Shown: piece by piece, positions 42,942 to 53,808 of the stretch
Layout of the letters: each line of letters begins with the position of its first letter
Numbering within the stretch: the stretch's first letter is position 1
From: Neoechinorhynchus agilis
Lineage: Eukaryota; Acanthocephala
NCBI GenBank assembly: GCA_051530055.1
Contig: CM121343.1
Location: forward strand, 4,092,001-4,156,000
Direction: 5' to 3'
DNA: 64,000 nt
The notes under the pieces: generated by a model
The model's database searches: none
What the model saw: the letters and a program-made list of their open reading frames with translations, nothing else
What the model was told of the DNA's origin: nothing
Position numbers and translations under genes: made by a program

Positions 42942-44733
42942 ATGGACGAATCATTCATACAATGTGACCTGGAAAATAAGTTCAAAATAAACCACGAAGT
43001 CAGTGGGCGGGATTCGCAATCGAGAGATTCGAGCATTGCTGGTTCGCAATGTAGTGGTCTCAGCTATAAGAAAACGATTAAAGTAAGTGATGTTAGACCT
43101 GACGGTAATCGCTCGCGCGACTCATTTTTCGATTTAAAATTTCATTCAATGTAGCGAAGAGCAGGGCGTGAGGAGTTTCCGCCAAAAACACAATAGGCGC
43201 ACCTTTCCACGTTAAACACAGGTAGTAGATGCACGCTCCACTTTTCGTCATCATGAACACTCATTTCTCATTCAAAAGTTTTGTCTATGTAAAATGCATC
43301 GCTCATGTAGAGTGAAGTGACGTACAACGATCTGGAGCGCCCTGCGTCCCCCATTGACTTCTCGTTCTGGCAGTACTCGCAGCATTTTTTGTTTTTTCCG
43401 ATCACTCACGTTGCTCGACTCAGTTAATTTTTTTTCTCTCCGGAAAAACTACTCATCTGGATCTCTAACTTTAAGTATCAAAGGTCCATTTAAATTACCG
43501 CTGTACGTATTGACACCTTTAATTGTCCTAAGACGATCGATATGCAACACCACTACTCGGGACATTACCTTCCCGACCAAAAGGTTTGTTTGCCAAATGT
43601 ACCGCTTACAGTACTTCTTCCATTGAGCATAAGCGGTCTAATATATATGCTCAAAAACTCGGTTAATTTTTAGTCGATACCAATTATGTACAATGCATCG
43701 CGCGTTTCGGTATCGCCGACATCTTTTCGTTTCATGGAAAGTGAATGTCTTTTTCAGGTAGTTATTGATTTATATCATCAATACAATATTCGGTATCGCT
43801 CAACAGTCGCAGGATATACATGATGGCTTTGGCGGACAAAGGGATAATGAAACTAATCAGCTACTCACTCTACCGTTCTGCACATCACTGAACCCACAAG
43901 ACATTGTGCACCATCACCATAACCCTTCGAGGATTGTTGACCATAGTGCAGAATTCGGAGACACTCTAGAGACGGGTCGGCATGTCCCGCGTAACGATAT
44001 TCTACCTCCAACAAACGATGATATGGGTAATGTCAATGATGACCATTTTGGTCAATTCTCGGGTAGGTATCATCGAGGAATCCAAAAGTGCAATTTCCAT
44101 AATTTTATCTAGGATTTAACGTTCAAATGAACGATTCTTACATTATCAGCAATCAAATCCTAAGTGGCGGAAGCAATGTGCTAGACACCAACGGAGATGA
44201 TGGCGTCCGGCACACTGGGGCGGATGGAAATGCGGATTTATTGGTAGAAGCGGATGATGCTTTGTCATTCGCAGCCGGAATGAAGATGATGAAACGTAAG
44301 GCTGCTCCAACTTTGGCTACTGGAAGACGTAGCAAAGACGATACCGTCAGTATGGGTTTTATGACTTTTAGAATAAAATTGGATCTATTGTAGCTGCCTC
44401 CGGACGAGCATGAGAAACGGCAACTTAGACGAGAACGGAATAAAATAGCAGCCGCGAAATGTCGAAGGAGGAGGGCGGACTTAACGAGGGAACTCGAAGA
44501 GGTAAAACCACTTTATTTGTGGTGAAAGTTGATTTTCTGATTAGAAGACAAGCAAATTAACTAACGAAAAAGAAGCTCTAGAAAGACAAATACTTCAATT
44601 AAGTGAAGATAAGTACAAACTGGAAAGCTTTATTATGACGCATCAAAAGTCTTGCGAGCGGTTTCGGAACGAGTTGAGGAATTCTGCGATTCTTAATGAA
44701 ATAGCAGCAAATATCAACCGGCGATCGGTCTAA
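42942..44733 (+). CDS. Fos/ATF3-like bZIP transcription factor
   Basis: DNA-binding subunit of AP-1-type dimers in the nucleus. Five exons join in phase: 42942-43082, 43807-44062, 44113-44345, 44394-44501 and 44545-44733, giving 308 residues; introns are GT-AG of 724, 50, 48 and 43 nt. The basic region reads [20 protein letters not shown], the Fos/ATF3 form with the invariant N..AA..CR, followed by a leucine zipper with Leu every seventh residue ([32 protein letters not shown]) and the Fos-like end [11 protein letters not shown]. The N-terminal two thirds are Asp/His/Gly-rich and unconserved. [11 protein letters not shown] favours Fos over ATF3/JDP2, but the placement is not firm. The first exon is small and separated by the only long normal intron in the window. 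AATAAA lies at 44822-44827. Confidence 0.88.
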
Positions 44734-44739
44734 AAACAG

Positions 44740-45880
44740 TGCACAGGTTGAAGATTCAATCTTCAAATTAAGATCGCGCCACGAAGATAATTTTTACTGA
44801 GGTTGTTGTATTAAAATTCAAAATAAAGTCCTAAAGATAGCGACCGAGGTTGTTGCATTAAAATTCAGAATAGCCTTGTGAAAAACTAATTCATTTGCCT
44901 GCCGCATGATTAGGGACACCGGACTTAGTGTAGAAACAAGTCGGTCAGGATCAACTTCATATTAAAAAAATTTTGTTTTTAAGGTGGCCGTTACGAGTAT
45001 AATTATGAAAGGATGGGAATTTTGGTATGTGTACTAAATGGTTGTAAAAGAAGGGTTTAAAAGCCTTGAGATAGTTGGTGTAGTCTCCTATCCGTGTCCC
45101 AAAAGAGGAGGTTTCTTATTTGGGTATTAATAAAAAAAAGAGGTCTTGAGTGGGTTAATGTATATGTTTGTAATAAGAAACGTGGACCCAAAAAAGGGAG
45201 AGAGCGAATAGAAGGACTTTTACGTCATGAACAAGCAGAAATTGTTCAATCTTCAAACATCGTTGGGATCTGTTGGTGTTTTGAGGAACCGATGCAAATA
45301 AAAAAAGTTAAAAGGCACCCAAATAGACGGATACGAAATTGGTCAAAGTAAAGCCTCCTTTATTAATTTGTTATTTATGAACACTAAATGCTATTTGAAG
45401 AGACTAATATCCTCACTCGTAGCCTGAATTCTTAGCAATTAATACCTTCTTTACTTTCACTTACAGGATAGACTGAATATTCTATCTCGTAACTGATTAC
45501 TTTGTTCAATAATCCGATTAAATGTCTTTAGGAACCGAATTAAGTATAAAATCGGGAATATCTTGGAGTCAATGCCTTTCAAACCCAAAACTACGAAACG
45601 CACCATTCATGGATACTAGCACGTTCTTACAGCCAATAGGAAACTGAGCATTCGGATAGATAAACCTGCGTTTCATTTTTCGATGCGTCAATATCATCAT
45701 TTTTGGTGCTCATCACAAAAATGGCATCGCAAATAGGTAAGTGGGCGCGATCGAGGAAGGCGGGGCCGATTCCAAGGGTCGTCTCTATCCGTACATCCAC
45801 GGTCTTTCTATGACGAGGTTGCTAGTTTTTTGATGGTCGTCAAGAATTTGCCGTATTTCGCTTTACCGATGCGTCTTGCA
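44740..45880. other. Intergenic, short direct repeat
   Basis: 3' flank of the fos-like gene. A 30-base phrase (GAGGTTGTTG(T/C)ATTAAAATTCA) is repeated at ~44797 and ~44846. A plus-strand open stretch at 45094-45351 is Lys/Arg-rich and resembles no family I know. Otherwise nothing is recognised. Confidence 0.35.
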
Positions 45881-45887
45881 ATCTTAA

Positions 45888-46382
45888 TTGAGGTTTGTTA
45901 AGTTTACAAGTGGAAAAGACGGTCTTTTCGTTATCATCATTGGATTGAATGAAGTGTCCTCCAGAAGATTCTATTTACATAAAATGGGCTTTACGCTGAA
46001 ATCGAACTCTGTATCGGTCTTTGAAATCTTGATGGGCAAACAAATTGATATGATTCCCAAACTCTTCGTAGAATTGATGACAGGCAGTAGAACTTCGGGA
46101 GTTTATTTGAAAACGATGTGTATTTATGCCACTGACCAAAATACCGGATTTTTGTTTCCTGTTAATAGATGGCTCTGTAATTGGAAAGGAGATAATAGAA
46201 CAAACGCTCTTTTATATTTGGGACATTCTGGAGGACTCGCACACGCAAATTCATTTGTTCCCTTTTCCCTGACGGAACCCAAAACGAGTTTAACGCGTGC
46301 ATTAGTTGTTGTGATCACTAAAGAAAGGAAGATACCTCTTAAGAAATGCGCTGGTTCCAGTACATCTCTATTATCCAACTAA
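45888..46382 (+). CDS. PLAT-domain protein, first exon block
   Basis: Open stretch reading KDGLFVIIIGLNEVSSRRFY, LHKMGFTLKSNSVSVFEILM, VYLKTMCIYATDQNTGFLFP, VNRWLCNWKGDNRTNALLYL. The alternating strands and the closing FPVNRWL are the signature of a PLAT/LH2 beta-sandwich, found in lipoxygenases, polycystins and LOXHD1-type proteins where it binds lipid or membrane partners. The first ~65 codons are duplicated at 30.55 kb. No ATG-led start is evident, so this is probably an internal exon, and its true boundaries are not resolved. Together with the next three blocks it may form one multi-PLAT gene. Confidence 0.5.
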   Translation: MRFVKFTSGKDGLFVIIIGLNEVSSRRFYLHKMGFTLKSNSVSVFEILMGKQIDMIPKLFVELMTGSRTSGVYLKTMCIYATDQNTGFLFPVNRWLCNWKGDNRTNALLYLGHSGGLAHANSFVPFSLTEPKTSLTRALVVVITKERKIPLKKCAGSSTSLLSN

Positions 46383-46442
46383 TAATATAAATGGGTTTCT
46401 CGCTAATCAACAAGACATATTTCGAATTTTTTTACCGACCGT

Positions 46443-46862
46443 TGCGCTGGACATACACGATTCAGGTGGTCAAAGGAGATTGTCTTTCTGAACCACTTGT
46501 TTCAAATAGAAACGATGAGATTTAAATTAGATTTCGAAGATAAAGATGACGGAGCGCGCATTAGTTCTGTAGCTGTGCTCGTAACGGGCGACGGAAATGC
46601 TCCTATCAATTTTTATTTGAATCAATATTTCTGTGGATCCGAAATCGAATCGAACATTGCTATAAATCAACGGATCGATCATTTTGGTGTGTTTCCTGGT
46701 GCTTATGAAAAGTTTCAATCAGATGGAAGGGGAATAATCGACTCGTCGATAGAAACTACAATTGGAAACGAAAATAAGGTTTTTAAGTTATTTTCTGATA
46801 ATGTAAAAGAAGGAACGCGATATCCTGAAGACATAATGACGATATACCGAGTGACAATTTAG
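46443..46862 (+). CDS. PLAT-like exon block (hypothetical)
   Basis: The open stretch from ATG at 46515 reads MRFKLDFEDKDDGARISSVA, VLVTGDGNAPINFYLNQYFC and later TRYPEDIMTIYRVTI to a stop. Just upstream, another frame has YTIQVVKGDCLSEPLVSN, which looks like the opening strand of a PLAT domain. Function is not established; I list it because of its position in the PLAT cluster and its coding-like composition. Confidence 0.35.
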   Translation, partial: CAGHTRFRWSKEIVFLNHLFQIETMRFKLDFEDKDDGARISSVAVLVTGDGNAPINFYLNQYFCGSEIESNIAINQRIDHFGVFPGAYEKFQSDGRGIIDSSIETTIGNENKVFKLFSDNVKEGTRYPEDIMTIYRVTI

Positions 46863-47112
46863 ACGGGGAATTCTGGATTTGACTCTGATAATCCTAAATA
46901 AATCTCAAACTAACAAATATTCGTTTAAGAGGAACCAAAAGGACGAATTCTTTATTGTTTGGCAGGAAGTTGAAATAGTGAAAGCTTTTGTATAGGGACA
47001 GAGACCAACGAAAGTGAAAACTAAAGGATGTGGTGGTGGAGGATCTTATGAACGGACGGACTGTCAAATTTAATGGCAACGTGGCTCTAAAGATGATGGC
47101 CATGGTGTAACC

Positions 47113-47418
47113 ATGATTTTCTATTCTACAGGAAAAAACGAATTGAACGTTTTTCAACGTCGTACTCTCACTTTACACGGCAAGGACAATATTATCTACG
47201 CGACTGAAACGGTTAACCCGGCACTCAAAATGGCACTGTCTCGATATTATGCGTTCAGAAAGGCACTTAAACGTGGTTCAGAGCTGACACATTACACTCT
47301 GACGTTGAGACCCACATTCAAAGTTACCCCGGATGCCGACAAACTCTCCGATACCAGAGTTTCGCTTTTTGTGAAGCTAATTGACGCCAGAAACAATGTG
47401 AAATCGGAAACAGTTTAA
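47113..47418 (+). CDS. PLAT-like exon block (hypothetical)
   Basis: Open from a good acceptor (TTCTATTCTACAG, exon from ~47133): GKNELNVFQRRTLTLHGKDN, then HYTLTLRPTFKVTPDADKLS and DTRVSLFVKLIDARNNVKSE. The last part resembles the first strands of a PLAT domain (Y.L.L...F....SDTRV.L...LI.A), continued by the block at 47686. A donor may lie at GAAACA|GTTTAA. Confidence 0.4.
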   Translation: MIFYSTGKNELNVFQRRTLTLHGKDNIIYATETVNPALKMALSRYYAFRKALKRGSELTHYTLTLRPTFKVTPDADKLSDTRVSLFVKLIDARNNVKSETV

Positions 47419-47685
47419 GCAAGGAAAACCAGCTTCTCACGCGTTCTGTTTCCCTTTGTAGTCCAAAATTTATTAACGTTCATATTTCTCACCTTTATTC
47501 CCGTATAAACCTTTCCAGTGATATCCGGATCGTGTAGTCGTCTAAACAGAAATGTTAAATTTCTCTTTTTCATTGATCCAAATACCGAATCTTCCGAAAT
47601 CACGAAATGCCCGCATAGTTGTTCAGCTTAGCATTCCTTTTAAATGCCATGAAATCTTTATTTTTCAAGAACTTGTTGGTTTTTC

Positions 47686-48507
47686 TTGGGCGTAATGGAA
47701 TGCATACAAACGAACAAGGATGGGTATTTTAGAGGGGAAATGAACGTCGTTGAACTTATCGATTTAGCCGAAGTCAAAGATGGTTTTGAATTTACGATAT
47801 GGCACGATGCGGGTGATAAACTCGACTGGCCTATTCCGTATATGATTCTTCGCAAACATAAGACGCATGAGGAATTTCTGTTGAGGTTGACGTCTAACAG
47901 TTCATCTAAATCGAAATTTCGATCATTGACAATAAAAAGCGTGTTAAATACCAGTACGCACAGAACTGATCCAACGAACTACCGACTCTATGCCAAAATA
48001 GACAAACCGAACATTCGAAAATCCGAAACGTTCCATCTGGTAGTCTATTCCTCTCATGGAAATACCGATAGAATCAATGTTCGAGTATTGGAACAGGACG
48101 TGATGAGACATATCATTTTTAAGAAAATTGATGATGGAATGCCGGTTGGAGACTTGGAAAGTATTGAATTGAGATTTGAAAGTGGCGAAGAAAGTAAAGT
48201 CCCGTGGTTCTGCGAGTATGTGGATTTGGTAAATGAAGCCGACAACGTATTTTATATGTTTGTGAATACGTCAATCGATCCTGTAAGCTTTGGTGATGGT
48301 GGTGAATTTGGATGGAAGCTGGAGTTGATAAATCGTTTTCCTGAAGAACTCAATTTCGACGCAGATGGAAAAACAATTAAAATTGTTTCTTCAAGAACAG
48401 AGGAAGATCTTTTTGACGGAAGCAAGTCCGAATTACCAATTAATGGAAGATTTGGATCTTTGATTAGGAGAATTAGATGTTACGTTTATCTCAATGAAAA
48501 GCAATGA
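47686..48507 (+). CDS. PLAT-domain protein, C-terminal block
   Basis: About 273 residues ending in a clear TGA. It begins with what looks like the second half of a PLAT domain (DGYFRGEMNVVELIDLAEVK, DGFEFTIWHDAGDKLDWPIP, YMILRKHKTHEEFL), then a second complete-looking one: YRLYAKIDKPNIRKSETFHL, VVYSSHGNTDRINVRVLEQD, VMRHIIFKKIDDGMPVGDLE, SIELRFESGEESKVPWFCEY, VDLV. Low similarity to any known protein; the PLAT call rests on strand pattern and the PWF..YV motif. The cluster could be a lineage-specific LOXHD1-like or polycystin-like ectodomain fragment. Confidence 0.5.
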   Translation: MGVMECIQTNKDGYFRGEMNVVELIDLAEVKDGFEFTIWHDAGDKLDWPIPYMILRKHKTHEEFLLRLTSNSSSKSKFRSLTIKSVLNTSTHRTDPTNYRLYAKIDKPNIRKSETFHLVVYSSHGNTDRINVRVLEQDVMRHIIFKKIDDGMPVGDLESIELRFESGEESKVPWFCEYVDLVNEADNVFYMFVNTSIDPVSFGDGGEFGWKLELINRFPEELNFDADGKTIKIVSSRTEEDLFDGSKSELPINGRFGSLIRRIRCYVYLNEKQ

Positions 48508-48509
48508 GA

Positions 48510-49560
48510 ATTTTTCGCATTTGTTCTTAGTCGATGATCCATAATATTCTATCGCCACCGCTGGATTTTTATGATCTATAACCGAGAGTGCTCATGATTT
48601 TAGCGAAACTGAAACTTTGTTGAATTTTTCATAAGTGCAAGAATTTTGTGACGGAATCTTGTGAAATACAATTTGATTTCCCTTGTTTTAAGATTGAAAC
48701 CTGAGCAGACTGTTTCGCCGAGGCAGGAAGTTGTATCCGCCAACAATGCGAGGGAGAGTTCTTGCTCGACAAACCCCAGAACTGCCCAAGAAAGTAGGAC
48801 GAACTTTCCGCTTCGAAGTCGCTACTTTAAAACCCACTACTGCACATTTCTGAGGAAGCCGTAAGACGGCGAAAGCTCAGAAATACTGATTTTCTTTAAA
48901 ACAAAAAATCTGTGACGGGAACGTTTTAGTCAACTCTCATGACCGTATCGGTCTTCTAACTGATCTCCAACGCTTCCCGATTTTACCCGGACAAAATCCT
49001 TGTTCATGTTTTTTTCAAGGCACAAACCTGATTTTTGCAAGTCGAACGTGTTCAATGCACTGTTCGATGGAAACAGATCGGCGAATCGAAATAGATGGAC
49101 GATGCAATGAGACGTGGACATCTATTGAGATGGTGCCTAATGGTCTATTCTTATGTCTAAGGCGTAAATATTGATGCTGAGCCCCAAGAGAAAGAAATAA
49201 TTGCAAAAAATCAATAATTGAATTTTCGTACGCTATCGATTTACGGATTCGTATGATTTTATCTTACCAGAATCTGCGCGGGTTACTAGACTTTAAAATA
49301 TCTCAATTCGGTTCGTGTTTTCTAAGACGCTACCGAAATATTTTATCTGCTCTCTTGGCCATTTTAAACGAATTCTGGGCCCGTTTCAAATCGTTTTCAA
49401 GTATAGTACGAGGAGTGTGGCGATAGGCCGAGACTTCGTAATCTCCCAAGTCCGTATGTCCTTTTAAGGTTGCGTTCAAATCTACGATGTATTATTCTCA
49501 GGTTAAAAAGCGAATAAATCCCACTGGTTTATGGACGTGCATCATGCACTAAATTTAATA
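48510..49560. other. Intergenic, nothing recognised
   Basis: Space between the PLAT gene(s) reading right and the tubulin gene reading left, so it should hold two 3' flanks. No coding sequence, RNA gene or repeat recognised. Confidence 0.4.
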
Positions 49561-49564
49561 AAGT

Positions 49565-50857
49565 TTAATCGTCCATCTGAACATAGTCATTAATCATGGT
49601 ATTTAAAGTAGATATTGAATCGCGTAATTGGTCAATCTCCATCCCCTCTTCTAAATAGTTATGTAGATAAGTGCTGTATTTGCACATCGTCTCAAGAGAA
49701 TTCCTTAATCTCTGTAGGAGTTTAGATACAGAAGTCGATGTAGCCATCATGGATGCTGTCAAGTTTGCCGAGCAGCGACGTGTAGGATTATTATAATTGG
49801 ACACGAACATTGTGGGTCGCATACACTTCACAAAACCAAAGGTTCTTGCCTTAGATAATTTCCCAATCTCGTATTGAACATGTTCCAAGGAAACATCGTT
49901 ACCGATAACGATAGCCGATGTTACATATTTGCCTTCTTGTGGACTGTACGAAGTGCACATATTATGGGGAGACAATACCTTTCTCATTAAATCTGTTGTT
50001 GACAATGCACTTGACCCCATCAATGGCGTGTCCTTGATTGGAAATATTGATTGGATTGCGAAGTTCATTGCTCTTTTAGGCACTAAGCTACACGCGAGTT
50101 TGCTCAAGTCCGAACTCATTGATGCCGGAAATCGTATACTTGTCGTTGTTCCAGCGAACACCCTTGCACTCAGTTCATTCTGGTCTTGTATAGTTGCACC
50201 ACCAGGCAACGCTGCTTTAAAGCACAGGTTCTTTATTGCTTCACGATCCAGTGTGAGATTCAAGTCGGACATATCAGCCAAAAGTGGAAATGACAAAGCC
50301 GCATTTATGGACTCTAAACCATGATCTTCGAAATTCCTCGAAGGTACCATGACGTCGCAAACGATCGGTAGCTTCGAATATTCATCACGCAGTGATTTCA
50401 AAACGAGTGTTCCATATCCTCCGCCACAGCCGCCAGAAACTGAATGCATGAGCTGGAATCCTTGAATATTGTCGCATGTTTCCAATTCAGCACGGATCAA
50501 GTCCCCAAAATCAGCTAAAGAACCGGAGCCATTTCCACAGTTGCATCGTGCCCAATTGCTCCTGGTCGTTCCTTTCGCTCTGTAAAAAGACGAGGGCCGA
50601 AAAAGTGCACCAAATTTACTTTTCCTAATAAATGAAAACGTCTCTGATTCAAAATCCATTAACAATGCCCTTGGCACATAACGTCCACTTGATGCACTGT
50701 TAAAATACGTGTTCGCCTTGATTAAATGTCGGTCGCTTATATTTTGGGATACCTTGCCGTCGGCGTTAATTGCATGTTCATTTGCGAGAATCTTCCAAAA
50801 TTCCGAGCCAACCACATTTCCCGCGTATCCAAAATGGATGGTTATTATTTCCCGCAT
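49565..50857 (-). CDS. Highly divergent beta-tubulin
   Basis: Single exon, 430 residues (typical beta-tubulin ~445). Beta-type features: the MREI start, which in other animals is the co-translational autoregulation signal; GSEFWKILANEHAI; YFNSASSGRYVPRALLMDFE; FGALFRPSSF; NIQGFQLMHSVSGG; FAGTTTSIRFPASMSSDLSK; LACSLVPKRAMNFAIQS. The sequence is strongly altered at nucleotide contacts: GQCGNQ is GYAGNV, and the GGGTGSG phosphate loop reads SGGCGGG. The NWAKGHYTEGAE stretch is NWARCNCGNGSG. The acidic C-terminal tail is almost absent (ends NDYVQMDD). The open frame argues against a dead gene, so it is probably a specialised or fast-evolving isotype. Confidence 0.9.
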   Translation of the reverse strand: MREIITIHFGYAGNVVGSEFWKILANEHAINADGKVSQNISDRHLIKANTYFNSASSGRYVPRALLMDFESETFSFIRKSKFGALFRPSSFYRAKGTTRSNWARCNCGNGSGSLADFGDLIRAELETCDNIQGFQLMHSVSGGCGGGYGTLVLKSLRDEYSKLPIVCDVMVPSRNFEDHGLESINAALSFPLLADMSDLNLTLDREAIKNLCFKAALPGGATIQDQNELSARVFAGTTTSIRFPASMSSDLSKLACSLVPKRAMNFAIQSIFPIKDTPLMGSSALSTTDLMRKVLSPHNMCTSYSPQEGKYVTSAIVIGNDVSLEHVQYEIGKLSKARTFGFVKCMRPTMFVSNYNNPTRRCSANLTASMMATSTSVSKLLQRLRNSLETMCKYSTYLHNYLEEGMEIDQLRDSISTLNTMINDYVQMDD

Positions 50858-51528
50858 GAATTGGACTCGAACTCAATAGAAAGGGCTGCTTGATTCACGA
50901 TTTCTTTAAGAGACCTCTTGGTTTAGCTTTCGTTTCTATGGTAACCATTATAAAATGACTTTGGCCGCCGTTCTATTAAATCACCGCTGTGAATGGATGA
51001 TCCTCGTGGTACCGAAGGTGGCGTCGTGGTCTCACTAACCTATGATGATCATAGATGAAATATCGCGAGGGTATGAAAAGTTCATGGATGACGAATAGAA
51101 TTTTTAATCGAGAATCGGTCCTGCGAGGTGGCTAAACTTGAAGCGCATGTTTATGTTCTCAGTGAACGCGACGGTTGAAAATATTCCGTGTAAGTAATTT
51201 GATAACGATATTGGACAAGGATATGTTTATAATTAAAAAGATCTCCCACTTTGCTGAAAAAACAATTTTTTGGCACTTCGCCAATATTATGCTTTATGGG
51301 AAAAGCTGAAAAAAAGGAGGCGTTTGGAAACAGTGCTGGAAATGTCATCATAAGGAAAGTGTCTGAGGATTTTAAAAGACAAGAATTGCGATTTATTCAT
51401 TCTCAAATGAGAATTCATCATTCAACAAATGGGTTAAATTTATGGTTCGATATCTTCTCAGGGTATAATAGAAATTTTTAAAAACATAATATATTTTTAA
51501 CAATTCAAACAATCTGTTTGAAGCACAC

Positions 51529-52332
51529 TCACCACCTCCCGCCGAATTCCAGCTTTTTTCCTTCCTCGATCGTCGCCATCACGCTGGCAGCATTGCCCCG
51601 TTGTACTGCCAGCGAGATATTTTGTCGAAGGAATACGCCTGCTCTTGAGTCTCCGGTTGCCTCTCTCAATTTCTTCGAGACATCCTGGAGCAGAGAGAGT
51701 GCCGAGCTGCCGAGCGCTCCATACGTCTCTACCCCAAAGGGGACAAAATAGTGAGCCCTCGATAAGTGAAGATATTTGCGTATTTTCCTTCCTTCCGCTG
51801 CACTGGCGGCACCACCGGCGATTTCGAGGGAGCAGGGGATGTTGCTGGCTACGAGGGTGTCCACACACGTGGCGTCCCAGAGAAGGCATTTGCCCTCCTG
51901 CCACGGGAAGACCGAAATTCCATCGGGCCTACGGCCGTCTAGTCGACAAAGGTGGGCGGGTTCCAGGATGTTCGGAAAGTTTGCCGTTCTCAACGCCCGA
52001 GAAATTGCGTTATTGATTTCAGAATGGCGTGAAAACCTTCCTGCTGACCTTCTGCCGACGAGACCGTGTCGCCCGAAAGCATCAACCATAGACCCACATC
52101 GACAGCGATGGGGCGTGCATAAGAACACTGCGATCCACGTTACCTCATCAATAAGAAGAGTTCCCACTAATGCCAGAGGAACAGCATCCAACCACGCCCC
52201 CAGATTCTCGTGTTGAAACTGCCAACAGTCTAGCTCGGACGACCATCGCGAGAACCTGAAAGCAGAGAGCTGTGAGCTCTCGCGACGAGAGGTCTGTCCC
52301 AGATAGACTGTCTGAGGCCATTCACGGAACAT
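51529..52332 (-). mobile_element. LINE C-terminal ORF: CxCG cluster plus nuclease-like domain, best copy
   Basis: Continuous frame of 267 residues: HRCRCGSMVDAFGRHGLVGR (zinc cluster), SAGRFSRHSEINNAISRALR, RLDGRRPDGISVFPWQEGKC, LLWDATCVDTLVASNI, RAHYFVPFGVETYGALGSSA, FLRQNISLAVQRGNAASVMA. GRRPDG...WDATCVDT has the spacing of a PD-(D/E)xK nuclease core, which is why I suspect a restriction-like endonuclease LINE. The first residues are not the natural start; the reverse transcriptase should lie upstream, but the sequence there is a Ty3/Gypsy fossil, so this is a 5'-truncated insertion. Other pieces: 16311, 19605-21966, 22118, 25549 and, for the 5' end, 58016. Confidence 0.75.
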
Positions 52333-52412
52333 GGTTAGCCCCTGTCTGCTACTCCCGGTAATAGCATATTTGATTTATTGGAGATATTTCGCGAGGTTGT
52401 CTTGAAAGAAGA

Positions 52413-53690
52413 CTAGCTGCCCATCTTGAGTCGCTGATGGCGACCATAAGCTCCCGAATCGACAGGGCGCTTATTTCTCTGGCAACTGCTGCCCCTCAGC
52501 CGAGCAAGAGAGCATATTGTCTCGAACAACGTGGACATACGCCTGCCTATTAATTTTTCAGCTGGGGTTATTTTGGTGACATTGTTCTCGGAATTTCTAC
52601 AATTAAAAAGAAACGTCCATAATTCCTCTTGGTTAATATCACCGATTTTGTCCATCGTTCTTCGTTTGAAAGTACCAACCATTCGTTCTACCAGCCCATT
52701 CGCCTGAGGGTGATATGGACTCGATTTGATATGTTGAATTCTCTGTCCTTCACAAAATACTTCAAACTGTTCTGACGTGAATTCGGGACCATTGTCGGAG
52801 ACAATCTGTTTTGGAATTCTGAATTTGGCAAAGCAATCTTTGAGTTTGGCTATCACACTACCGGTCGTTGCTCTACTTCCCAAGTTCCAAATCTCCGGCC
52901 ACTTACTCGTGGAATCCACTAACAGCAAAAACATCTTATCATAGACGGGCCCTGCCAAATCGATGTGAAGTCTTGTTCATGGTGTAGCTGGAATGCCCGA
53001 TGGATACATCGGTTGTCTTTTCTTCAGAACTCTTCGCCCCTGGCAGTGTTTGCATTGATTGACGAAGATTCCCGCGTCTGCTCCAATTTCGGCCACCAAA
53101 CATAATGTCTTGATAGGTTTCTCACGGCCTTGATGCCCGGATGACAGTCGTGGAGCACACTCAACACTGCTGGGCGCAATTGCTTACTAATGACAATTCT
53201 TTGTTGCATCATGAGCATGCCGTTTTCCTCTGACAATTCGCTTCTTCGGTCCCAGTATTTCTTTTCATCTCCATCCATCTTGAGTTCCCAACCGTATTTC
53301 AAAAACCTGACTATTCTTTGAGTCTCATCATCGTATTTCGTAGCCTCGATAATCGTCCTTCTTGATAGCTGACATTGTTCGGCACTTTCGTTCTGAATCG
53401 TGAACAACTTCTTGGCGTCGACAGTGCTCTCGTTTGCTTCTAGACTTAATGGATTGGGTAAGCGAGATAGACAATCTTCGTACAAATTCGTTTTGCCCTT
53501 CACATATCTCACATCGTAATCGTACTCGCCCAAAAGGATCGCCCAACGTTGCTTAATGTTCTGTTTTCTCCAAATATATGCCTTAACGGTTGATGATCCG
53601 TTTCGATCGTGAAGTGTCGGCCAAAAAGATATGAAACCTCTTGACCCCGTATACGATAGCCAGCGTTTTTAGTGAGAAGTCCAGTGTGAT
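52413..53690 (-). mobile_element. Ty3/Gypsy LTR-retrotransposon fossil: RNase H end, H2C2 finger and integrase core
   Basis: Minus-strand remnants in natural order: the end of the RNase H domain (TETDHQPLRH-like, then YVKGKTNLYEDCLSRLP), the zinc-binding H2C2 region (HDCHPGIKAVRNLSRHYVWW), and the integrase catalytic core (LLLVDSTSKWPEIW ... IVSDNGPEFTSEQFEVF ... PYHPQANGLVERMVGTFKRR). No LTRs were found and gag, protease and reverse transcriptase are missing, so it is a truncated, broken copy with a few breaks within the part that remains. Moderate decay suggests an insertion that is neither very recent nor ancient. Confidence 0.85.
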
Positions 53691-53808
53691 TGGTCGAAAT
53701 ATTCCAATTAAAGTGATTATTTGATATAATTCCCCTCCCGCCACATACTCATAGATTTTATCTTTAACTCGACTTTTATTGGAACTTCATCCATACTGAG
53801 ATGCGTTC

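Noticed and set aside
45094-45351. 85-residue Lys/Arg-rich ORF
   Set aside because: Low-complexity composition, no family resemblance, no supporting signals.
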